Shown here piece after piece: positions 19,940 to 32,391 of a stretch of DNA of 64,000 nt. Numbering within the stretch: position 1 is the stretch's first letter; every line of letters begins with the position of its first letter. The notes under the pieces were generated by a model. The model saw nothing but the letters and a program-made list of their open reading frames with translations, was not told the origin of the DNA and made no database searches. This stretch comes from Alternaria dauci (taxonomy: Eukaryota > Ascomycota > Dothideomycetes > Pleosporales > Pleosporaceae), in NCBI RefSeq assembly GCF_042100115.1, contig NC_091275.1, positions 2,108,001 to 2,172,000 of the forward strand, in the 5' to 3' direction. The position numbers were made by a program, and so were the translations under genes.

Positions 19940-20730
19940 TTCAACGACGCGCTTTGGGTGCGACTCGAAGCCATAGCCAGCACCCAATCTCTGGGTATCG
20001 AAGGCGCGGTTCTCTTTCGACATGGCGATTGCGGGGCCCCAGCGAGGGCTGTCCAGTGATGATGCTACCGGAATGCTGTTGACATTGAGTTGGGAGTCGC
20101 GACCGCTGAGACGCAAGCTTGAAGCGGCTTCAAGGGAATGCGACAGATAAATGGTGAAAGCGACAATGGTTGCGCGACAGCCAATTGGCACGGAAAGATG
20201 CAACGTGGAAGCTGACGTACCTGACGGCCCGAGGGTCGTTAGTCAGCCCCGCTGTAACGCCGGTAGGGAAAGCTTACACCTGTCCCCAAAACCCACCCTG
20301 GCAACACACCAGCCACCACATGCTATGCACCGCTGTGTGGGGCATAGTAGAGAAATTGAGGACGGGAAATGAGAGGGGGCTGCAGAGCACATAGCGATTG
20401 TGAGAGTGATGATATCAAGTTCAAACCCACAGTCCATAGTTCGCAATCAGCTTTATATATCTTATGAAAAACAGCATGTAAGCAAGCAGTATATGAGTAG
20501 GTCCACAACTAATGACAAAAAGTTCGATTATGGTAAAAATGCATGTTGAAGCATCGCATCTGCTAAAAGTATACAGGCCTATAGAACAACATGTGCAAAC
20601 TGTTTCAAAATGCCTTCCCTGACGCCCACGCTGTTTGTACTGATACATGCTGTAAAACAGGACATGATGTCCGAAAAATCTAAGGTACGGAAAAGGCTGC
20701 GATCGAAGCGCCAGCATGAAGAGAAGCAAG
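19940..20730. other. Spacer upstream of ALG5
   Basis: 791 nt between the ALG5 start and the 3' end of the MFS gene, both on the minus strand. A reading frame runs upstream of the ALG5 ATG, but without a better start or family signature; I treat it as promoter and 5' UTR. Confidence 0.5.
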
Positions 20731-22577
20731 CTACGCTTCTTGTTCATCCGCCTGCGCAGCGCGTTTGTCATCGTCGTCGATATATACTGTGCGGCGTTAG
20801 CGTCGAGCTTGCAATGGAGATGTATTCGTGACTTACCATGTGGACGAATGAACCAACTGCACACAAACGCGGTTCCAAACGTTGCCGCAAGACATACAAA
20901 GACAGTCTGACGGTAAGTTCCAACAGTCGCACTATAGATGCCGTTGAAGATGGTGGGACCCATGACACGTGCAACGGCATGGAGCAAGCCTGTTGCACCT
21001 AGCAATTGTCCGACTTGGTCCTGCGGTACGTGCTTGGTCAACGCAGCGCCAAGAGCGGGTGAACCAATACCACCAACAGCAGCGAGAGCTCCAGAAAGCG
21101 CAAACAGCTCGCCTTTGCGGGCAAGGGCATAACCGAGGTAGCCAGCCATATCAAAGAAGATGGCTGCTCGAATGATGGAGAGATCGAACAGATCAGAACC
21201 TGAGCTGCGCATGCGCGCCGCACCGTTCTTACCGCGGAAGATGCGCGTTAGGATAGGCAGGATGACGAGAAGAGCGAAGACACGGGAGCTGTTCACAATA
21301 GTGGTGAAGCGACCGGACTCTAGTTCGTGCCACTCGAACTGCCGGCGAGTGTAGACCAACACTACGCTCATGGCGCCCATTGCGACACCAAACATGATGG
21401 TATCGGTGGCAGCCAACAAAAGGAGATTCCAGCGCACAGCAGACGAGGTTCCAGGCCCGGTCGGCCAGAGGATCTTCAGAGGGCCAAAAAGGTTGATGGA
21501 GCGTAGTTGATTGATGAAGTCTCCAGCAGGACCTTGTCGTTCAAGTTCTTCCCTGCGCTTCTCACGTGCAGCCTCCTGGCGTGCTTTGCTCAGAGACTCA
21601 GGAACAAGGAACGTGAGGAATGCGATGAAGATCAGATGAGCACCGAGAGCCATGTAGAAGATGAGCAAAACGGCATCAGTCTTGCCAACATACTTCTGGC
21701 GCGCGTTGATGATGTATCCAGCAAGCGCAGGTCCAATGGCAATACCACCGAACAAGCAGGCATGAAAGTATGAAAAGGCAACGTTTCGTTTCTGTGGTGC
21801 GACGCAGTCGGATGCGTAGGAGTGTGCGCATGCCATGCCGACAATGAAGGATCCAGATATGCCTTCCAAGCAGTAACCGACAAGAATCCAGTTGACGTGT
21901 ACAGTCTCGGGAAACTTGGCAGCCAGTATGGTGAGAATTTCACCGAAAAGCGCACCACACGTATTGGCAATCATGAACTTCTTCCTTCCATACCTGTCCG
22001 AGAGCGCACCAATCTTTGGGCTTATGATAGCGGAGAGTATGCCGGAGCACAAACTAGCGTATAGGAGGAAGAGCGAAGAGCGGGAGGATACGGCATCGTT
22101 TTGGCATCGATCTTGCCCCGGGTCCATCGGAGAGGATATCGGATCGGTTTCGAGAGTGGCGTAATACTCTTCGCACACCAAGTCCATAATCAGGTTGATC
22201 TTGGGTACTAAAATGCCACCGAACGCTATAGTGAAGAGGAGGAAGGGCGGCAGTAGCCAGTATATCTGTGACCGTCAGCCGATCAAGTCTCGATAGGAGA
22301 CCCTTGATGCGCTTACCGAGGGTCGCTTCCACCAGGGAAGACCTCGAAAGTCGGCATATCCTGCCCATTCCTCTTCGTCGTTGTCGTTTCCATCGTTATC
22401 CGCGCCCCTATTGTTGTTCCTCGGAGAGGTCAGCAGCGGCGCGTCTTCGTTGTCGCTGTGGGGTCCTGGAGATGTTGCCCCTATCTTCCTCGACTTTTTG
22501 AGCCGTCTGACACGCGCTCTGAATTCCTGCTCCACCTCAATGTCCTCAACAAAGGCGGCGTCTGTCGTGGAAGCCAT
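20731..22577 (-). CDS. Major facilitator superfamily transporter (tetracycline-resistance-like)
   Basis: Three exons (22,317-22,577; 20,837-22,265; 20,731-20,786) give 581 residues. Intron 1 (51 nt) has GTAAGC, GCTGAC and CACAG; intron 2 (50 nt) has GTAAGT, GCTAAC and CACAG. The N-terminus is an acidic cytosolic tail of about 85 residues rich in Asn/Asp. After it come the first helix (YWLLPPFLLFTIAFGG) and the signature loop GALSDRYGRKK near residue 173, which is MFS motif A. A charged central loop (ARQEAAREKRREELERQG) splits the helices into two halves. The C-terminus ends DDDDK...ADEQEA. Organisation resembles the yeast YCR023C / bacterial TetA-like proton antiporter branch; the substrate is unknown. 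If intron 2 is retained, the frame stays open for about 140 more residues. Confidence 0.88.
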
Positions 22578-23388
22578 GTCGAATTGCTTGTGTTGTCCAA
22601 GTCCTGGCGCGTTGGGTTTTGTTGCTATCAAGGGTGGGGATCCGGGCTATCGATCACGACCGTGTGCGCATTGCTGTAACTCAACTAATCCTACTGTCAG
22701 CCTTCCCCTCATTAAGCGACGCAACGATAGGCAGGGAAACGTCGTGTCTTGCTGGTTGCAAGCTAACAGCCGCGATAGTATCATCTTCGGCGTCGGGTGC
22801 AAGGGCGAGATCAGCTTACTAAGAATAGAACGCCTCAAAGCCGCCAACAGTCGCGACGGTCAGCAGTGGGAAGGAGCGGAGGAGATGGTGAAGATCGCGG
22901 TGCAACAGTTTGACCGCAATATTACGTCCGCTAGCGCTCCCCCACAACAGACTTGACAGGGCGCAACTTTTGTGGATTCGTCGTAGATACAAGGTCATGA
23001 CGTCGCGATACTTGATAATCAGATCCCACGCCATCGGGGTTTCGGTCGCATTGGCCTCCGCGGACGCTAGTGCATGTTTGTCTGAGTGCCATGAACCAAT
23101 ATTTCCATGGCTTTGGAATGTGGCTTTCGCCATCGCCTTTTCGTTGGTGAGACACGTCAGGAAAGCCATCGCGTTTTGAATTTGTCTCATCATCATCGAC
23201 TCGTGCACAGACGGCAGCGCTGCGAACACACCGGATGTACACTAGAGATGCCCGCGGGGTTGTTAAACAGACACGTGACTCAATGTTCCCCTGACATTTA
23301 TGCATCCGTCGTCTATCAGTACGCATGTCACGTGTTCGAGGCACTCACCTAACCATACAAGACAAACAACTGCCAAGGTTTCTGTTTA
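22578..23388. other. Spacer between histidine kinase 3' end and MFS gene
   Basis: 811 nt with overlapping short ORFs but no convincing protein. It contains two E-box cores in opposite orientation, ACACGTGAC at 23,271-23,279 and GTCACGTGT at 23,327-23,335. Confidence 0.5.
23271..23335. promoter_or_regulatory. Inverted pair of CACGTG E-boxes
   Basis: ACACGTGAC (23,271-23,279) and its reverse complement GTCACGTGT (23,327-23,335) face each other with 47 nt between them. CACGTG flanked by T/A is the kind of core bound by bHLH factors such as Cbf1. The pair lies about 700 nt upstream of the MFS start and just downstream of the histidine kinase stop, so the target gene is unclear. Confidence 0.3.
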
Positions 23389-26300
23389 TTACTGAGTTGA
23401 GCTATCCCTCCAGTGCTCAATAATGCCCTGCAAATCCCTCAGCCGTGCAGGTCTGACAAGATAGTTATCTACACCCGACTCGTACGCAGCGTTACGATCC
23501 TTCCCACTCACAAGCCCAGTAAGTGCGCATATATACGTCCTATCGCGCCTTAACCGTGCCTCCATCTCACGTATCTTTCTCGCAACGTCGAAGCCCGAGA
23601 CTTCTGGCATCGAGAGATCGAGAAAGATGAGATCGAAGGGTTGCGCAGCCTCACCATCAGTCGGTTCCATGGCGCTCTCGAACGCGTCAATGGCTTCCTG
23701 CCCACCACCGACAGACGTTGCAGGCGTCTTACTACATTTGCGAGCATACATGGTAAGTACCTTGAGGTTTACAGCGTTGTCGTCGACAAGCAGCATCTTC
23801 GGCTCCGCTGCGAGTGCTTTCAATGGCATCGACCACGTTGGCTTTTCTGCTTGCTCTGTCTGCGTTTGTATACTCTGTTCAAGCGATGGTCCTTCCAAGG
23901 GGTTTCCCGATACTTTTTGCTCTGAAGTTCCCGCATGGCTGACTGCTGGTATTGACTGCGGACGCGCAGCGCTTTCCTCGCCGTCTACCTGCGGTTCCCT
24001 TTCGAGGACCAAGTCGGACATCTTTAATGTCGATACGTCATTCGACGCGTCGGCAGCCTCCTCACTCGGCTGAATCTGGCTTCTTCTGCGCGATTGCCTC
24101 TGATGTTTCATAGTCGCTGGTGCATCGTCAGATTGATGACGAAGCTTGAAAGGTGAGACTGTGTCAGGGAACAAGTGCGCCAGCGCGTCCTGGAGTTTTG
24201 AAATGGTTACTGGGCCTGCGATGGCTGCGATCCTTTTGGAAGGTGTTTCGTATGGGCTGAGCGCTGTTTGTATATCTGGGTAAAGCAAGATTCGCTCAGT
24301 GTTGCTGTACGTGCCTCCGTAGGTCAGTTTGGCACAGTTTTCGTCCTCTTCCAAGACGAAAAGCAGCCGCGAGTGCGGATAGATGCTTGCACTCTGCCAA
24401 GGAATGACTGTGATGCTGAACCACCGTCTCAGATCTTGCGTGAGTGAATCCAACAACAACCCAACTCGCCGTTGATCTCTTACTGCATCTCCGGTTTTCC
24501 ACCGTCTTGGCGTAAAAAGGCTGATCCCTAGCTGAGGCAGCTCAGCCTTACCAGACTGCGAGTCTACGTACTCCGCTGCATCACCCAGTGTACGGTGTAG
24601 CAGCTGGGTTGATGGGAGACTAACTGTGAAGGCAGAACCTTGCGTCTTGCTTGACTCAATCTGTACATCGCCACCAAACATGGTGACTGTCTGCTTGACT
24701 ATAGAAAGTCCAAGACCTGTACCTTCAGTAACAGGGTCTTCCTGAGAAAACGAATCAAATATCAAATGGCGGATAAAGTCTGAAGCTATGCCTTGGCCAG
24801 CGTCCGTGCAAGAGATACTGATGGTATCATCCGTGGTGTTCAATGAAACCCGAATACAGTTTACTGACTCACCGAATTTCAAGGCATTATTCTTTTCACT
24901 ATTAGCATGGTTAATGTAAAAGTTTTTGTTGCATGACCTACTATCAAGTTGGTCAATATCGCGCGAAAGCTACTGACAGCCTTGAGGCGGCAGGACCAAC
25001 TGGCATTTGTATCGAACACTATGATTGGAGGATGTTTTGCACCTATCGAGCGTGAGCTTGAGTCAACCATTTACTGCGGACTACCAGTGTACTAACCTAT
25101 GGATGGCTGAGATTGGACAGCCTCTTTGAGACGCAGTCTTTGCGACTCGCTATGGATGATGTCTTCGCAAAGGCTGATAGCCTCTATGGTGTCACTATCC
25201 CGCGGGGGATCTGCCGGCTTATGGTGTACAAGACTTGATGGATGAACGAGTCTTTCGCTAGGCGCGATGGAGCCTGCGTGCTTTGGAATATTTGATCCAG
25301 AACTTATGTTACTGAAATACAGAACACGCTCTATGGTATCAAGCAGTGATAGGCCACTGTATCTTGCCGTTTCTAGTAAGTCATTCTGATGTGCGTTATG
25401 CGGTATATCGGCTAGAAGCTCGAGGCTAGATAGTATGCCATGTAGTGGTGTCCTCATTTCGTGAGATACTGATCCGAGGAAGTCTGATTTGATCTTGTCC
25501 ATAGCTTGTGCTTCGAGACGCCGCACCTGCGTCATTATGGTCGTGCAAAAAGCAGAAATAGACGCAAGATCTATCGAACTGAGGCAAACTCTAGCCTGTG
25601 TGTTGGCAAATCCCAAGACTGCACCAGTGGTACGTTCATGGAAAGTGTCCCAAAGCGGCATTAAAACGATCTGTGCTGCTCCTGGAAAAGACTCCCACAG
25701 CTCCGTTGATAGAACTGGATCATCAAATAGTGTGACCTCGCTTGCACTCGTAGCAGCAACGATCTTGCTTTTCTCGTCGAGTACCTGAAAGACGGCTCCT
25801 TGGGGAAACAGTTTGACTAGTCGGCTAATGAGTGTATGGCTTAGATTCTGAGGTTTGTGAGCGCTCGGTCCTAGATGCTCAGCTAATACACTTGAGCCAT
25901 TCCAGGCGGGGTTTCTGTTGACGAAGTTACCCGAGGGTCCCGATTCTTGAATTCGGACTCCATCAAACTCGAAAGCGTCGTAGAGTAGCGTAGCTGATAG
26001 CTGATATAGTCGGAGGGCTGAATCTTTATACAGGTTTGATACCATAGACTGCTGTCCCTTACGACTCTCTGACAACGGTTGCTCTCGCGTAGACTCAGCC
26101 GCCAGTCCGGCAGAGGAACCCATCCTTAGTAACGAAGCCACACCTTGATTGAACTTGAGCAATCTTTTACCCTCCAGCGCCTCTACTGCTTGTTCCAAGT
26201 GCCGTATGATATGTGATGCTGTTCCACACAAGTATGAACGATGAGCCGCTGACAAGCCATTCTTCGATGGTGTGGAACTGAATATGAAGACCGTGCCGAT

Positions 26301-26898
26301 GTTTGGTCCATCGTAAGGATTCAGGGGCACTCCCACATAGTGTCTAAACTTGGCGATATCACCCTTCACAAAAGGTAAGTCTTTGGTTCTCTCCGATGCG
26401 GCCATGTCGAGCTCTTCGTAAATGGCCATGTTGCCAGGCTGATTTCGGCATGTGATGGTCCGCTCACATAGACCTCCATGATGGGTAACCGATTCGCATC
26501 CATACCACTTTGTTGAATCTTCTATCCAAGTCAGACTCTCTGCGATTTCTAGCATGGTGTCGAGTTTACTTACCCAGCGTGATATTGGCATCATTCGCAG
26601 TAGCCTGACTAGCCCCCGAAATGAAGTATTGGGTGTGGTCGTCTAGCAAGCTGACCATTGCCAGATCTGCGCCCGTTTGATGGATGAGGCATCGCAGCAT
26701 AGCAGTGAGCGCGCCGTCCGGTTCATCTTTGATATATCGCCCATGCCGCTCTGAAGGCGTGTTCGTGAGGCCTGCTTCCGAACCTCGTATATATTTGACG
26801 ACAGATGGCAACACCTGGCAGAAGCGTCTTACTTCCCATATTCGGGTGCGGTCGGTAATGATCGCTCGTTGCTGTTCACTTAGCTGTGACAACGGCAT
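23389..26898 (-). CDS. Hybrid sensor histidine kinase with GAF-like sensor and C-terminal receiver
   Basis: Four exons (26,574-26,898; 25,097-26,521; 24,942-25,042; 23,389-24,891) encode 1,117 residues. The introns (52, 54 and 50 nt) have GTAAGT, GTTAGT and GTAGGT donors and phase-consistent joins. A GAF-like sensor covers about residues 70-300 (STKWYGCESVTHHGGLCERT). The dimerisation/phosphoacceptor helix is SDFLGSVSHEMRTPLHG with His462. The ATPase domain has the N-box LTNLINNALKF, rebuilt exactly across intron 3, plus DAGQGI and GTGLGLSIVK. The receiver has LLVDDN, the phosphoacceptor Asp1042 in FLDLSMP and ALTG. Its conserved Lys position is Arg1097 (NYLVRPAR). No transmembrane helix is seen, so it is probably cytosolic and feeds an HPt/SSK1-SKN7-type phosphorelay. 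The ATG at 26,898 is chosen because the longer frame upstream lacks an ATG. Confidence 0.92.
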
Positions 26899-27287
26899 GG
26901 TTTGCGATGGCTGTCGGTGGAACCCTCCGCGCGAGCCGTTTGGTGCACGGAGAACCCCGCAGACAAGTGGGGGCAATCGTTCTGGTGCCTCACGTGCGGA
27001 GTAACTGCAACCTCAAAGTCGTTCCGCACTAGAGGTTTCGATACGACGGCCGCAGTCCAAAGCATGGGTGTGCCATATGTGGTCGACTATGTGAGCGCGT
27101 TCTGTTTTATGCAGGCGTAAATCCGACGTCCGCCTTCCTTTGTCGCTCCAGGATGATGTCATAGCATGTGCTCCACTATTCCCACAGTGTTTATACCAGA
27201 TACGCTGATCCGGACGAACATCTCCACTTTGCACATCAGAAATCTTCGTGAAGCACCGTTATTGTCGTCATCTTCTTTTCGCAGGTT

Positions 27288-27692
27288 TTAGTTATGGTAT
27301 CTAGTTTCGAGGTATCTTACCGTGTCTTGTCGTAACACAGCACCCCAGCAGGTCTGCCTCAGACAAAGAAGACTCCAAAACGTCATATTGAGGTGTTCAG
27401 CCATGAGCTTGGTAGCGACTTTCAGCACGAAGCGAAAATCTCGTTTACTCACAGCGGTCGGTCGCTTAATCTTATCCAATTCTAAACTCGAACCATTGAT
27501 TCGCCTATCCAGCATTACAAAATCGGGAAAAGCTCTCTCAAATACAAATCGTAACATATGCTTTCGGGGTTTGTCAATGATATAGAGAACTCCGTAGTCA
27601 GAAATGAAGTGTGGAGGATACGTGACTAATCTCCTCAACCGAGCTGCACCGTCAGCAATCAACCATCGGACCACACACACGACCTGTTTCAA
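27288..27692 (-). pseudogene. Coding-like fragment of unknown family
   Basis: A minus-strand frame with protein-like composition, including YGVLYIIDKPRKHMLRFVFE and then FPDFVMLDRRINGSSLELDK. A good splice 3' end (GCTGAC followed by GCAG) precedes it near 27,645. A second protein-like stretch starting with ATG near 27,880 (MIAVRFFKLV) could be an upstream exon, but I found no donor giving a consistent phase. I do not recognise the family. It may be a diverged gene, a remnant or chance. Confidence 0.25.
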
Positions 27693-30600
27693 TCCCTTTG
27701 GGGCTCAACGTGCTTACATTTCGGTACCTCGATACGATGAACCCAAGACTACTACTCAGATCTGGTCAGCTGTCATGAGGTGGTTGTTGCCAGCGTGCAT
27801 CCTCTCAATGCGACGCAAAAACGACACAGCCACGCAATTCGTCACTAGCTTGAAGAACCTGACCGCGATCATGTTCAACTAGGCAATACACTAAGCAAAG
27901 CACTAACTAGAACATGGCCGCTTTCCGAAGGTTGCCTGCGGACGAAAAGCGTGTTGCTGACTCTCCACGTAACCAAGGCGGCGTCGCAACTCATTGTGGC
28001 GCGCAATCCTTCAACAGAGATGACCCGATGCCGTCACATTCTTGCAGGTAATTTGAGTAGTAGCAGTCTCCTTTTGGTTTATCTTTGGTTTCCGCGGGAT
28101 TGCTCGCTCACTTTCGCTAGTGCATATTCTGGCCAATGAGGACATCGGTGTCATCTGTTTATGGAAACTATTCTCATTGATCAGAGCGAGATTCAGCCCT
28201 CGCAAACGGGTTTAAAATGGTTGCTGATAGTCCTTGTGTCCTGGGTTTGGTCTCCGTAGCGATGATATAATCGTGAGAGGTTACGGCACCGCATGGACTG
28301 TCCGGATCAAATGGTCGGCTTGTTGCACAGAAGTGGGTCGAGCGACATCATTATCTCAGGGCGAATCGTGACTGCGCAAATTAGGTTCCAGCTCCCCGGA
28401 GCGAAGGCAAAATGAAACGTAAGGCATTCTATTCGACTGCGACTTGCCGTTCGTCGACTCGGACGAGTTGGCTGGGTGCCAGGTTCAGGTATCCTGGCAT
28501 TTATTTCCTCCATTCGACCATGCTTTAGAGGATTGAACCATCGGCGAGTGCCTACCATACCTACGAAAGGTTTCGAACGCTAGCTCTACAGTCTTACAGA
28601 AGGGCTCGTTTTGTTGCAAGTCAGACAGTCTCCGTCGGTTCTTGGCGCAGAATTTCCAGTCAGCATAGAGTTACATGTTGAACTCGAAACGGAGAAAAGG
28701 AGGAATAGGTTAGGAGAGATACCGGCAATCCGCCCATTGCGCTCAAAGCTTCCCATTGCCCGAACCGGTAAGTACTTTCCTAGATGTTGCCCTTACGTCG
28801 GAACCCGTTGCTGCATACAACGTGGTCATTTTCCTTTCACAAGCGGTCAAGAAATCGGACGGTATCTCGGAAGGACTAGCACATGCTGTAGTTATGCCGT
28901 CCAAGTCGTCATTCGTTTCCTGCTTTCTGCGCAATGGGCTGGAAACTGAATCAATCAGATTTGGGGAGAGGTTTAACGCTTCATGCGCCAGTCAGAATCT
29001 GTGAATGACAGTCTGCGGCTGAGCAGTGGTCATCAATCGTATATACGAGACTGTCCCCATATCTCGCTTGTGGTTGAGGTCCTCGGATGGATAGCTGAAT
29101 GGTGCGCAATATTGCGAACAATGCGGGTTAGGAAGGTACAGGCATCAGTCGTTGAAGCCTGAGATCTCGCCATACGTAGGTACACTTGCATGGAGGACTC
29201 AGCAGCCCTACGGCGAGCGACCAGTCAATTTCAGCCCTCAAATCAGGACCTCGCTTAATGTTTCGTGGCAATCAAAACTGCATGGTCGCTCCGTCTCAGC
29301 CTTGTTACCTTGGCCAACCCCTCACTTGGCGCACCCTTGTGTGAACATCAAGGACCTTACAAGATTGAATCTGTAATGCTATTCAGCCCCAGACTGCTTG
29401 TAACACAGAATCCTTAGAGGAAGGTATCAGATACATCGATCAACGCCTATTCCTCGATCGATCCATGAGCAGAATTCCTTTTACCGGCATCTGTCGTGCA
29501 CCCTCTTGCCCATAGCCTGCTTTCATGCGGTATGCGCGCCAATCTGATAAGAGCAACCATATTATACGGCCCTCAAGATTTCGTCAGTAGTATTAGCCCG
29601 TTGGTGGCTTCACTTCCCAGCTCTCCAATCGATGACTCGTCTGCTTGCTCGCATATAGGATTAAATATGCAGTACACTTTACCTGGTTTGCTTCAATGAC
29701 AATATCTTTTTTAGAATCTGATATGAGTCCGGAAGTAGCACACCAGTATACTGGAAATCAATAGTATAGCATTCCTGAAGCAGACAACGACATATCCGGT
29801 AAGCGTATGGTCATCTCAATCAATATATCAGCCTCCTTTAGTCGATTGAGGTGTGCATCGTTGTCCGCCAGAGAAGGCAGATAGACCAGGAGCCATTATG
29901 CGTGTGATGAACGACGGTCGGTAAAGCGTGTCACAGGATCTTTTTGTAGGACGAACCACTCTGTAACTGTCGCACTGGATCCAACCCAGTAGTCCAGGAC
30001 CGAGACACAGGACTACTGCGGTATGCTTACACATGATCTGGTGGTTGTAAGCGGACTATGCGGGTAGCCTTTTCGGCATCGCAGAATCATGCATGTCACT
30101 CGTCGACACGTATAAGCGCGTAATATTGACCCCAAAATTCGGTCAGCCTTATGGGGTTCGCCCCGGCAGAGTACTAATCAGCGTACCTCCATGTATGTAC
30201 GATGAATCACTTGACATGCTTGCAGATAGAGATAAAACGTCTATTGGACACGGATATCGTGTCAATAAGTGAAGAAATTTTGAGCATCATTAAGTGCCGG
30301 TTGCGGCGGAAGGGCGTCATAGAACCCCGCTCGTGGTGTTGTACAATGCTAGGTAGGCAGCGTTGTACGTGTGCTTCCGCAAGAATGGGTTATGCTACCA
30401 CAGCACCCGCTTCCGAACTTTTGAAACTGCACGTTTCGATCGAGCCAACTATTGCATACAAGATGCTAATCTCCACAGCGTGATCGAGTCTTGGGGGTTT
30501 GGGGGTCTGCATTCGACATGTATCATGCAGTAAGTCACATATCAACAGTTGTAAAGCCTTCCAAGGTTCCAAGGTTGCTATCAGTACTGACACCTGAATC

Positions 30601-31236
30601 GATCTAATCAGCCTTCAAATCTAATCATCCGGCCGGCGAAGTGATCAAATAGCAAAAGCTTCTTCATAATTCGAGAAATGATGACGTCCATCATCCTGCG
30701 GGCGTAAATCCCTATCTTATTCCGGGGCACAGCAGCATAAGCTGCCTGAATGTTTCAAAATATGCAAGCACAACCATGGGCAAAAGTAAACTTTCGGAAT
30801 GGCGGGGCAAAGTTGGCACGTACAAACGGCCCGCAGGCCGGAAATTTCTCTGCCAATGGGAGACATGCCATTCTCTCACTATCGCGGTATGCATAAACGG
30901 GTTCAGGCCTGACTATTCTGGTTGGGCAGGTCCAGATTTCATAGTGGCATCAGCACATGTCGTTGAGTGATAGCGTATCCAAACATAATTTTCCGTGTAT
31001 TTTCTTTAGTGAGTAGTGCTTCAGTGACTTTCATAGATGAGGAAATTTTCTCGAACGCAATGTGATAGCTGAGAGCCAGACACTGCAAGGCATCCTTCTC
31101 TTTCGACTTTGCATATCTCATGCCCAAAGATATGATCATACAAGCGTATTTCAAGTACTGGCTCTTACCTTGGCCATTGTGAATTGAAGGTTCCTTCTTG
31201 TGATTGCATTCCATCCGTCGTCCTTCACTAGTCGAG

Positions 31237-31246
31237 TACCTAGGTA
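31237..31246. promoter_or_regulatory. Palindrome TACCTAGGTA, copy 3
   Basis: Third exact copy of the 10-nt palindrome, in the gene-poor region. Function unknown. Confidence 0.4.
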
Positions 31247-31622
31247 TATGCCCAAACCATTGGCTCGTCGGCCTCAAAATCCTTCCCTGAAATGCCGTAG
31301 TCTTTACCATAATGCGCACAACAGTGGAACACTAATCCTTTATTGTTGTTGGTTTGCCCTGCCTCAGAGCGCCAACACATAGATCACTACCCGAGCGCCA
31401 CAGGCGCCATGTGCGAGACTAAAACCTGTTAACCTAGCAGCACATAGTCCGTAAATCTGCACCTGAGCAATTTCATGGTCGTTGACATGAATTGCTGGTG
31501 ACACGTGCGGATTTCCAGACCCTCGGGTACTGCTTGCATACACCAAACACAAGTGACGTGTGTCTCGTAGCGGTATGGCAATCGTCACTACTCTGCGATC
31601 TTCCGCACAACGCGCTGCAAAG

Positions 31623-32391
31623 TCAATGTATCAAAAATTCTAGAGCACGAAAGTACGTCCTTTTATCGGTCTCTCTCCATAAATCTCTCGATCGTTGGCT
31701 AGTCGCATCGGCCGCCTGGTCATTCGTCTTGATCTGAAAGTGACTGAAACCTGTCTCCCTCAAAAGGTTGCCCTGTTCTAAACCCAGCGATGTGGCATTT
31801 GCGCCAGCTAATGGGTAGCTCGATACTGGAAGCCCTTGTACCTCGATTTCGGAGGCCTGGAACGTAAGGTGTCGCATAACTTTGCCTGCTGCGGCTGTAT
31901 GCATATCGTCATACGCGCCGTAGACGCCATTCCAATTTGCCTGCGGCGGTACTGATGGCCACAAAAAGTGAGCGTATGTCACTGGTATCCTAGCGTTGAA
32001 ACAATGAGAGGTTGGCGGATGAGCTGGGAAAAAGGTCAGCAGGGAACCCATTCTTGTAGGTAGTGAGCTGAGTAAAAGCAGCCATTTCAAGAATGTGGTC
32101 AATGCTATCCATCACAGGGATGCCGTAATTATAATTGTACACATCATGCGGTGAGTGGACACTGCTTAAGAAAAACGAACCTCTGTTTGCAACGGTGACC
32201 AGCCTGGGTTGTCGTCTGCTTGTTATGCGTTGAGTAATCTCATAAGTCTTGTAAGAGGTCTTGATCGAGATTTTGTTAACCGGCCCCCACTCGACCTCTT
32301 CATAAGATCTCTGCGTGGTTATGCTTGCGTTAGTGGAGAGCATTGTGGGGCCAATGTGTGCGGCTGAGAAACTGCGCGACGCCACCTGCAA
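31623..32391 (-). pseudogene. Coding-like fragment in two frames, unknown family
   Basis: Two overlapping minus-strand frames look coding. The upstream frame (32,391 to 31,990) includes SYEEVEWGPVNKISIKTSYK, VTVANRGSFF and SPHDVYNYNYG. The downstream frame (32,102 to 31,623) includes PVTYAHFLWPSVPPQANWNG and VYGAYDDMHTAAAGKVMRHL. A strong branch-plus-acceptor (GCTGACCTTTTTCCCAG, ending at 32,024) could join them, but no consensus donor has the right phase. This is either a mis-modelled real gene or one broken by a frameshift. I do not recognise it. Confidence 0.35.

Noticed and set aside
14465..30572. Shared 15-mer CTTCCAAGGTTCCAA at 14,465 and 30,558
   Set aside because: About two such 15-mer coincidences are expected in a window this size.
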